Below, piece by piece: positions 57,871 through 64,000 of a DNA stretch of 64,000 bases. The DNA is from Kitasatospora setae KM-6054 (lineage in GTDB: Bacteria; Actinomycetota; Actinomycetes; Streptomycetales; Streptomycetaceae), in contig NC_016109.1 of the NCBI RefSeq assembly GCF_000269985.1, positions 7,653,001-7,717,000 of the forward strand, read 5' to 3'. The notes beneath the pieces were generated by a model. That model saw only the letters and a program-made list of their open reading frames with translations. It was not told where the DNA came from and did not search any database. Positions within the stretch are counted from its first letter, which is position 1. Each line of letters begins with the position of its first letter. The translations under genes and the position numbers were made by a program.

Positions 57871-59058
57871 ATGGAGCATGCGGGAGGGGAGGCGGCCCGG
57901 CCCGCCGATGAGCCACCGGCGTCCCGCGACGGTGGCAGTGGCGGCGGCCTCGGTGGCGCTGGCGGGGGCCTCGGCGCCGACGGTGGTGCGATCGACGACG
58001 GCGGCATCCGCGGCGGTACGGCCGGCGAGCTGTGGCGGGCCGTCCGGCACGACCCGGTGCGGCTGCCCGAGCACCTGGCCGTGCTCGCCGTGCACCAGGA
58101 GTCGGGCCCGGCCGCGAAGGCCGTCGGCAGGCTCTCCGGCACGGTCGCCGAGCAGCGCACCGCCGTCGTCACCCACGGCATCCGGCTGACCCTGGTCGAG
58201 GGCTGTGTGGTCGGCGGGCCGCTCATCCTCCTCGTCCCCGTGGCGTTCTGCGCCGGGATGCTCGCCCAGGCCCGGATGGTCCTCGCGCTCGCCGCCCTCG
58301 CCGGAGCGGACGGCGACCAGGACGACCGGGCCGCCGAACTCCTCGTCCTGCAAGGCGTCTACCCCACCGTCCAGGACGCCCGCGCCGCCCTGGCCGCCAC
58401 CGCTGCCGAGGACGCCGTGGCCGCCGAAGCCGCGGGAGTCGCGGAAGCCGCCGCGGTCGCCGAGGCCGCAGGCCCGGCCGGGCCACCGCCCAAGGCGTCT
58501 CGGGTCGCCCGGTTCGACATGGTGCGACGGATGATCTACCTGCTCGGCCTGGTCGCCATCGGCGAGGACCACCGGAGCCGGTTCCGCCGGATCCTCGACT
58601 GGACCGGCACCGCCCTCCTGGTGGCCTTCGGGCTCGCCTTCCCCGTGGTGTGGATCCCCGTCATGGGCCGGGCCAACGTGCGCGGCACCACCGCGCTCGC
58701 CCAGCGCGCCACCGCCTTCTACTGGCCGGAGGAAGCCGACCGGACCGGTGCGGGCCGGCCGCCCCAGGAGGTGTACGCCCGCACGGCCACCATCGCCGTC
58801 CTCGGCCAGACCCTGCTCGCCCTGCTGCTCCCGGTCGCCGCCTTCCTGTTCGTGCTCTTCCTCGGCCTCGACCTGGTCGGCGGACGCCTGGCCACCGCCG
58901 CGCTGGTCGCCCTCGCCGCAGGCGCGGCCTACGCCGCCGACCGGGCCCGCCGGGCCCGCGGGTCGCGCGGACCCCGGGAGCGGCGGGAGCCGCAGGAGGC
59001 GCGAGGGCCGGAGGGGCGGTCGAAGGGCGGGTCGGCGGGTGGCGCGTCCGGCCGATGA
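57871..59058 (+). CDS. Hypothetical membrane protein
   Basis: The 395-residue protein is not recognised. It has a Gly/Asp-rich disordered start, a soluble helical part (AVHQESGPAAKAVGRL) and hydrophobic segments near 110-145, 245-270 and 315-360. A basic, disordered C-terminus (RGSRGPRERREPQEARG) follows. An Ala/Val/Glu repeat near residue 180 is a coiled coil or linker. No catalytic motif is visible. Confidence 0.65.
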   Translation: MEHAGGEAARPADEPPASRDGGSGGGLGGAGGGLGADGGAIDDGGIRGGTAGELWRAVRHDPVRLPEHLAVLAVHQESGPAAKAVGRLSGTVAEQRTAVVTHGIRLTLVEGCVVGGPLILLVPVAFCAGMLAQARMVLALAALAGADGDQDDRAAELLVLQGVYPTVQDARAALAATAAEDAVAAEAAGVAEAAAVAEAAGPAGPPPKASRVARFDMVRRMIYLLGLVAIGEDHRSRFRRILDWTGTALLVAFGLAFPVVWIPVMGRANVRGTTALAQRATAFYWPEEADRTGAGRPPQEVYARTATIAVLGQTLLALLLPVAAFLFVLFLGLDLVGGRLATAALVALAAGAAYAADRARRARGSRGPRERREPQEARGPEGRSKGGSAGGASGR

Positions 59059-59183
59059 TTTGCCAGGGCGGCTGACAAATCGGTGGCGCCGACTCCGGCC
59101 CCGGCGCTGTCGGCTCGCAGCCCTCGGCCCGCAGTCCGGGGCGGCGCTGGTAAAAGCGATACCGGAGCCGGGCCGCGCCGTGG

Positions 59184-59189
59184 AAGGCT
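59184..59189 (+). promoter_or_regulatory. Candidate -10 hexamer of a leaderless promoter
   Basis: AAGGCT ends 6 bases before the ATG at 59196; the first base departs from TAnnnT. Confidence 0.3.
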
Positions 59190-59195
59190 GTCCGC

Positions 59196-59954
59196 ATGCG
59201 AGACGCACTGATCGACCAGGCCAGAAGGCTCACCGCCGAGCGCTACCCGGAGGCGTGGTCCGTGGTGCTGGCCGGATCCGTCGCGGCCGGACGCGAACGG
59301 GCGGGCAGCGACCTCGACCTGGCCGTCCTGCTGCCGGACGGGCACCCCACCCACCGCGAGACGCTGCGCCACGAGGGCCGGCTGGTCGAGGTGTTCGCGC
59401 ACACCCTGGCCGGACTCGCCGAACTGCGGGCCTTCGACGCGGCCTCCCGCCGCGTGGTGATCCAGCAGATGTACGCGACCGGGCTGGTCCTGCTCGACCG
59501 CGACGGCCACGCCGCCCGGCTCGCCGCCGACTGCCGGGCCGAACTGCTGGCCGGCCCGGCCCCGTTGGGGGACGAGCGCCGTGACGCCCTGCGCTACGCG
59601 CTGACCGACCTGCTGGAGGATCTAGGCGACACCCCCGACCGGCTGGAGGCGCTGGCGATCGGCACCGAGACCGTCCGGTCCGCCGCCGATCTGCTGTGCG
59701 ACCACCACCTGGCCTGGATCGGCACCGGCAAGTGGTTCCCGCGCCGCCTGCTCGCCGCCGCCCCCGACCTCGGCGCCCGCCTCCTGGACGCCCACCGCGC
59801 CCTGTCCGAGACCGGCGACCCCGCCGCCCTGCTGGCCGCCGCCGCCGAGGTGCTCGACCTGGCGGGCGGCCCGCTCTCGGCCGGCTACCGCCGCGACTGG
59901 CCCACCGCCGCCCGCCCGGCAGCCCCCGCCCCCGCCCCCGCCGGCAAGGCGTAG
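59196..59954 (+). CDS. Nucleotidyltransferase-domain protein
   Basis: The 252-residue protein has the polymerase-beta superfamily motif VVLAGSVAAGRERAGSDLDLAVLL, with Gly27-Ser28 and metal-binding Asp39 and Asp41. A helical C-terminal domain (about 120-225) follows, like KNTase/aminoglycoside nucleotidyltransferases and HI0073-like proteins. The target may be a small molecule or protein. The Pro/Ala tail is disordered. No partner HEPN gene is adjacent. Confidence 0.85.
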   Translation: MRDALIDQARRLTAERYPEAWSVVLAGSVAAGRERAGSDLDLAVLLPDGHPTHRETLRHEGRLVEVFAHTLAGLAELRAFDAASRRVVIQQMYATGLVLLDRDGHAARLAADCRAELLAGPAPLGDERRDALRYALTDLLEDLGDTPDRLEALAIGTETVRSAADLLCDHHLAWIGTGKWFPRRLLAAAPDLGARLLDAHRALSETGDPAALLAAAAEVLDLAGGPLSAGYRRDWPTAARPAAPAPAPAGKA

Positions 59955-60116
59955 CAGCCCGGCACCGCCCGCGCGCCGTCCGGCACCGTTCGGAACCGGG
60001 TGATCGGCGGCCGCGTCCCGGCTACTGGGTACCCGAGCGCGGCCAACCGGCCGGGTACGACACGAAAGCGCGCCCCGGCGCGGCAGGGCAGGCAGGACGG
60101 GCAGGTGGGGCCGACG

Positions 60117-60932
60117 ATGGCCGAGACGGTGGACGGTGCCGGGACCGGCACCCCGGAGCACGGCTCGGCGGGGCACGGCCCGAACGGGGCGGCCCGGCCG
60201 CCGCAGCGGATCGCGATCGCGGGCGTGGTGCCGTGGGGCGTGGCGGCGGGTGCGCTCGCCTGGGGTCTCGCGGGCGCCTGGCGCGCCGCGCACACGGACG
60301 ACTACCCGTGGAACGCCTGGACCCCGATCGGCTACGGCGCCGCGAAGGGCGTGCTCTTCGGCGCCCTGGCCGGCTGGTGCGCGGCCCTGGCCCTCCGCCT
60401 GACCGCCGCCCCGAAGCGTCGGCCTGCCGCCCCGGAGCGCCGCCCCGTCGCCCCGATGGCCGTCGGCGCGCTGCTCGGCGGCCTCGCCCCGGGCAGCATC
60501 CGCGACTTCCTCGGGACGCCCCAGCCCAGGACCCTGTACTACTACGACCAGCCCCGCCCCGACGCCGAGTGGTACGGGACGCCGCTGCTCGCCGAGTGGC
60601 TGACCTACACCGTGCTGCCCGCGCTGGTCTGCGTGCTGCTGCTCACCGCCGGCGCCCGGTTCTCGGCCCGGCGCGCCCGGCCGAAGTCCCTGAACTGGCC
60701 GCTGCTGGCCCTCACCGGCGCGGGCCTGCTCCTGCTGCCGGTGGTGGTGTCCGGCGGTGCGCCCGCCCCGCAGGGCAACGGCGGGCACGTCAACGAGTCG
60801 GCGGGGGCCGTGTTCGTCGTCTGGGGCGTCGCGTTCGGCGTGCTGACCGCCGCCCTGGTCTCGTGGGCGCGCCGGGGCCGCCCGGCGCCACACCCGGCGG
60901 ACGACGGCCCGCGACCCGCTTGGCCGGTGTGA
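60117..60932 (+). CDS. Hypothetical membrane protein
   Basis: The 271-residue protein has a disordered polar start. Hydrophobic helices follow near 32-52, 72-92, 110-125, 160-182, 193-212 and 228-248, so about five or six membrane spans. TLYYYDQPRPDAEWYGTPLLAEW is an extracellular-looking aromatic loop. AGGTGGGG precedes the ATG. No family is recognised. Confidence 0.65.
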   Translation: MAETVDGAGTGTPEHGSAGHGPNGAARPPQRIAIAGVVPWGVAAGALAWGLAGAWRAAHTDDYPWNAWTPIGYGAAKGVLFGALAGWCAALALRLTAAPKRRPAAPERRPVAPMAVGALLGGLAPGSIRDFLGTPQPRTLYYYDQPRPDAEWYGTPLLAEWLTYTVLPALVCVLLLTAGARFSARRARPKSLNWPLLALTGAGLLLLPVVVSGGAPAPQGNGGHVNESAGAVFVVWGVAFGVLTAALVSWARRGRPAPHPADDGPRPAWPV

Positions 60933-61023
60933 CCCGCCCGATTCGGGGCGCCGTGACGCCGTGACGCCGGGGTACCGGAACGCCGGAGTACCGGGGCCCC
61001 GGCCGCCGAGGTGGCGCGCGGGT

Positions 61024-61206
61024 TCAGGACGGCCGGTGCCGGACCCGGGCCACCAGCAGCGCGATGTCGTCCTCGGCGTCCTGCGGGGCGATCGCGGCGA
61101 GGGTGCCGTCCAGCAGTGAGTCGAGCGGTCCGTCGGCGGGCAGCCGGAGGCCGGAGAGGCGGGCCAGCGAGACGTCGATGTCCTCGCCGCGCCGCTCCAC
61201 TAGGCC
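61024..61206 (-). pseudogene. C-terminal part of the GAF-SpoIIE phosphatase gene, cut off by the IS element
   Basis: The minus-strand frame reads VERRGEDIDVSLARL to AEDDIALLVARVRHRPS and a TGA. It is the last 60 residues of the SpoIIE/PP2C domain, including the metal-binding Asp of DDIALLV. It joins exactly to the part right of the element when the insertion and one target copy are removed (TDGLV then ERRGEDID). It has no start of its own. Confidence 0.9.
61197..61206. repeat. Target-site duplication, left copy
   Basis: CCACTAGGCC borders the left IS end and is repeated exactly at 62685-62694. Ten bases fits the IS4 family. Confidence 0.93.
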
Positions 61207-61218
61207 CAATACCGGTGA
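61207..61218. repeat. Left terminal inverted repeat of the IS element
   Basis: CAATACCGGTGA; its reverse complement is at 62673-62684. Confidence 0.93.
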
Positions 61219-61400
61219 TTTAGGTTGATTTCCGGCGGGTTGGGCTGGTCTTGGTCGGCCCGACAAGCCGGACGGTGGGGGCCGCGGGTGGGGGTGGGCT
61301 GTAGTGCTCGGCTCGTTTGAGTGCCCAGTTCGACATCTTGCGTTTGACGACGCGGGGATTGGAACGTGACCGCCTTGCGGGCAGCAGCCGTTCGGTGATC

Positions 61401-62642
61401 TCACGCAGGCTCTGAGTGAGTGCCCGGGCCAGTCGGGAGGGGGGAAAGGGCCGCCTGCCCGGTGACGTGGCGGCGGACGACTCGAAGGGTGCGGGCGAAG
61501 GAGATCCGGTCGGGATCGTGCCCGCCTCGCATGGCGGCCTGGTGCATCAGGTCGCGCAGGGCGTGGTGGACGAGCAGGAACGCGAAGATCTCCTGCTCGA
61601 CTCCGCGCGGGTGCTGGGAACGCAGCACGAGCCCGGGTGCGCCCTGGTGGTTCTTGAGCTCGTCGAGGGTGTTCTCGATCTCCCACCTCTGGGCGTAGAG
61701 GGCGGCGAGCTCGCCCGCCGGGGCGTCGGCCGGGTCAAGGATGCTGGTGATCAGCCGGTAGACGGTGCCGTCGCCACCGCGCGAGCCGATCGTGTACTCG
61801 ATGACCCGCACCCGCTCCGGGTCCTCCCGCCGGTTCCTGTCGCGGGCGGCGACGATCTCGGACAGGTAGGAGCCGTCGTGGAGCGGGGCAATGACCGGCA
61901 GCACGGCGACGCTCCTGACCCGCCACAGCAGGTCGGCCCCGCCGGCCCGGGCGGACCGCCACAGGTCCAGGCCGCAAAAGCCCCGGTCGGCGAGCACGAG
62001 CATGTCCTCGGCCAGGGCGGGGAACAGCCGCTCGGCCAGGGCGGTCTCGTGGACGGACAGCGAGGCGACTTCCGCTGCGAAGATCGCGTGGGTGCCGCAT
62101 TCGGCCAGCGCCGCGACTCTCGCTTGCGGATAGGCGCTTCGGCCCTGCCCTCGGCTGGTGCCGGGCCGTCCGAAGAACTCGGCGTTCGCCGCCGTGTCCG
62201 GCAGATCGAACGTCGTGCCGTCCACCGCGACCAGCCGCCACCGCCGGTACCAGGCGCCCTGCGTATGCTCGGCCGCCACCGGCCGGCAGACCCGGGCGAA
62301 CAGGGCCCGTAGCGGCTCCGGGCCCAGCCGCAGGCGGGCCCGTCCGATCGCCGCCGTCGTCGGCACCCGCCAACCGTTCGCCCAGCGGCTCTCCCGCTCC
62401 AGCCCCTGGACGAGAAGCCGGGCCACCTCCTCGTATCCCTGGCCGAAGAAGAGGCACATCGCCAGGACGAAGTAGACCACCACCCGAGCGGGCAGCAGTC
62501 GACTCCGCTGCTCGGTCCGACCGCACGCGGCAACGACCTCGTCGATCAACTCCGGCGGATAGGCGCGCGTCAGCACCCCCAACGCGATCCGATCCGAGAA
62601 CCGGTCACCCACCGACGACTTCAGCTGTCCAGGCCTTGGCAT
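61401..62642 (-). CDS. IS4-family DDE transposase, apparently frameshifted near the C-terminus
   Basis: The 413-residue frame has an IS4 N-terminal domain, then Asp141 (VAVDGTTFDLPD), Asp219 (VLADRGFCG) and the YREK box YAQRWEIENTLDELK with catalytic Glu323. After HVTGQAAL the sequence leaves the family pattern. A one-base shift at the G/C run near 61439-61450 restores AAFPPSRLARALTQSLREITERLLPARRS-type sequence, open to a TAA at 61220, 14 bases from the IS end. The true product is thus about 60 residues longer unless the shift is programmed or an assembly error. Confidence 0.92.
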   Translation of the reverse strand: MPRPGQLKSSVGDRFSDRIALGVLTRAYPPELIDEVVAACGRTEQRSRLLPARVVVYFVLAMCLFFGQGYEEVARLLVQGLERESRWANGWRVPTTAAIGRARLRLGPEPLRALFARVCRPVAAEHTQGAWYRRWRLVAVDGTTFDLPDTAANAEFFGRPGTSRGQGRSAYPQARVAALAECGTHAIFAAEVASLSVHETALAERLFPALAEDMLVLADRGFCGLDLWRSARAGGADLLWRVRSVAVLPVIAPLHDGSYLSEIVAARDRNRREDPERVRVIEYTIGSRGGDGTVYRLITSILDPADAPAGELAALYAQRWEIENTLDELKNHQGAPGLVLRSQHPRGVEQEIFAFLLVHHALRDLMHQAAMRGGHDPDRISFARTLRVVRRHVTGQAALSPLPTGPGTHSEPA

Positions 62643-62672
62643 ACCCAGCCCAACGACCCAACTGGACCAAAG

Positions 62673-62684
62673 TCACCGGTATTG
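62673..62684. repeat. Right terminal inverted repeat of the IS element
   Basis: TCACCGGTATTG, reverse complement of the left end at 61207-61218. Confidence 0.93.
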
Positions 62685-62694
62685 CCACTAGGCC
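62685..62694. repeat. Target-site duplication, right copy
   Basis: CCACTAGGCC, identical to 61197-61206. Confidence 0.93.
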
Positions 62695-64000
62695 GTCGGT
62701 GTACAGCAGCAGGGCGTGGTCGGCGCGCAGTTCCAGGGTGGTCTGCTCGTAGCCGCCGACGCCGGTGCCCAGCGGCGGGCCGGTCGGCACTTCGACCAGT
62801 TCGGTGGCGTGCGTGGTGAGCAGCGCGGGCGGCAGGTGGCCGGCGCTGGCGAGCGTCCAGCGGGCGCGGGCCGGGTCGGCGAGGGCCAGTACGCAGGTCG
62901 CCGGACGGGCGTTCTCCTGCTCGGCGATCAGCGTGTCGAGCTGGCGCAGGATCCGGTGCGGCGGCAGGTCCATCGCGGCGACGTAGCGCAGCGTCGAACG
63001 GTAGTTGCTCATGTCGACGGCGGCCTCGACCCCGTGCCCCATCACGTCGCCCATCGCCAGCAGCGTCCGTCCGAACGGCAGCCGCACCGTCTCGTACCAG
63101 TCGCCGCCGACCACGGAGGTGATCCCGGACGGCAGGTAGCGGGAGTCGAGTTCGAGGTTGGGGTGCGGGCTGCCGGGTTCGGCGAGCAGGGCCCGCTGGA
63201 GTTCCAGGGCGGTGTTCTGCGAGCGGGCGTAGCGCCGGGCGTGGTCGAGGGTGAGCGCGGCGCGCCCGGCGACCGCGGCGAGCAGTTCGGCGTCCTCGTC
63301 GGTGAACCCGAGCGAACTGCCGTGCGCCCGGGCCAGGGTGAGCACCCCGATCGGTCGGCCGCGGGCGATCAGCGGTATCGCGAGCAGGCAGTCGACCCCG
63401 GCGTCCAGGCAGGTGGCCAGCGCGTCCTCGTCCGGTGCCAGCGCCGTCAACTCCTCGGCGGACAACAGGTTCGCCGACACCGGCCGGCCCTCGGCGAGCG
63501 CCCGCGCGGTGACCGACCCCGGACGGTGCCGCACCGCCCCGCCGAACGAGCCGGGCGGGCCGGACGGGGCGGCCGGGCCGGACGTCGGGCAGTCGGCCAG
63601 CCCCTTCTCGCAGGCGGTGGCGGCCCGGCGCAGCCGCAGGCGGGGCCGGGCCGGGTCGGCCGTCGGGGCGGGGGACGGGTCCGGGCGTGTCGCGCTCCCG
63701 CCGGCGGCCGCGCCACCGATGGCGTCGGGCGTGTCGAGCGGCAGGACGTCGACGAGGGCGAGGGCGGCGGAGTCGGGGACGGCGAACGCGGCGAGTTCCG
63801 CGCAGGTGGTGTCCGGGTCGAGGGTGGTGCCGATCCGCTCCGACCCGGCCTCCAGCAGCGCCAAGCGGGCCCGGACGCGCTCCAGTTCGGCCCGGTGCGG
63901 GTCGGCGCCGCCCGGCAGGGCGACCAGCACCCCGGTCGGCGCGCCGCCGACCTCCAGCCGGCGGAAGTCGGCGGGCCGACCGGCGAACACCCCGGACCGC
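62685..64000 (-). pseudogene. GAF-SpoIIE (PP2C-type) phosphatase gene, 5' part interrupted by the IS element
   Basis: The gene enters from the right edge. It encodes a region with ERVRARLALLEAGSERIGTTLD, then a GAF domain (VDCLLAIPLIARGRPIGVLTLARAHGSSLGFTDEDAELL). A SpoIIE domain follows (LPSGITSVVGGDWYETVRLPFGRTLLAMGDVMGHGVEAA with the first metal ligands) up to YTDGLV. The IS cuts within this TDGLVERR motif. Read-through adds 26 foreign residues to a stop at 62605. Lacking the last acidic ligand, the product should be inactive. Such proteins are usually light- or stress-linked phosphatases in actinobacteria. Confidence 0.9.

Larger units (their letters stand above)
61207..62684. mobile_element. 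IS4-family insertion sequence, 1478 bp
   Basis: The element is bounded by inverted repeats beginning CAATACCGGTGA on both ends (12 perfect, about 16 of 18 matching) and by exact 10-bp target duplications. It contains one transposase gene on the minus strand. The perfect duplications and otherwise intact host gene indicate a recent insertion. Confidence 0.95.

Noticed and set aside
61207..61400. A second gene at the left end of the IS element
   Set aside because: The open frame there is the displaced C-terminus of the transposase after the one-base shift, not an accessory gene.
1..64000. tRNA, rRNA, riboswitch or attachment sites
   Set aside because: Reading both strands I found no cloverleaf-like or rRNA-like sequence and no integrase; a covariance-model scan could still find small RNAs I cannot see by eye.

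Overview
The window is very GC-rich actinobacterial chromosome. Mycothiol-era redox genes, an SseB-like protein, the SCO5389 family, DUF5999, DUF6126, DUF6204, DUF6296 and many MFS and GNAT genes point to Streptomycetaceae. DUF6296 makes Kitasatospora somewhat more likely than Streptomyces, which is an inference. Nothing looks like a plasmid or prophage. The only mobile element is one IS4-type insertion near the right end. I found no rRNA, tRNA or CRISPR.

Layout. 0-8 kb: a chromate-transporter tail, a C26 amidohydrolase, a DUF2510 membrane protein, an ECF42-type sigma factor with its DGPF/YCII partner, a methyltransferase, an alanine-racemase-fold enzyme, a beta-lactamase-fold protein and SseB. 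8.2-10.8 kb: a compact minus-strand cluster of cytochrome P450, a 75-residue Cys-ended peptide and an isoprenyl-diphosphate-synthase-like protein. It resembles a precursor peptide with two tailoring enzymes and is the best candidate here for an undescribed system. 11-24 kb: kinase, GNAT, small DUF proteins, a GCS2 ligase, a CPBP protease, MFS/GNAT, dienelactone hydrolase, a GlcP-like sugar permease, and a PPOX/MocR divergent pair. 24-31 kb: the bL36 paralogue, NDH-2, a HipA-like kinase with DUF3037, MarR, DUF2797 and purB. 31-42 kb: regulator/transporter pairs (TetR-NmrA, AurF-MFS, TetR-MFS), a PHP protein with a duplicated 3' end, a phosphatase and DJ-1. 42-48 kb: OhrR/Ohr, SGNH hydrolase, MazG, UBP zinc finger, TerD and aldo/keto reductase. 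48-53 kb: SPFH plus NAD-kinase-like operon, a beta-hydroxyacid dehydrogenase and an AAC(2')-type acetyltransferase. 53-54 kb: a deletion scar that fuses two 5'-truncated divergent genes. 54-58 kb: a two-glycosyltransferase plus SGNH operon. 58-64 kb: membrane proteins, a nucleotidyltransferase, and a GAF-SpoIIE phosphatase gene split by the IS element.

Regulation can be read in several places. An ECF42-type promoter precedes the sigma operon. Paired dyads overlap the promoters of the SPFH operon and of the TetR-controlled exporter, and OhrR-type dyads lie between ohrR and ohr. At least 14 genes have a TAnnnT-like hexamer 6-8 bases before the start codon, which predicts leaderless transcripts. 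Translational coupling (ATGA, GTGA or TGATG overlaps) links the sigma, SPFH, HipA/DUF3037 and glycosyltransferase pairs.
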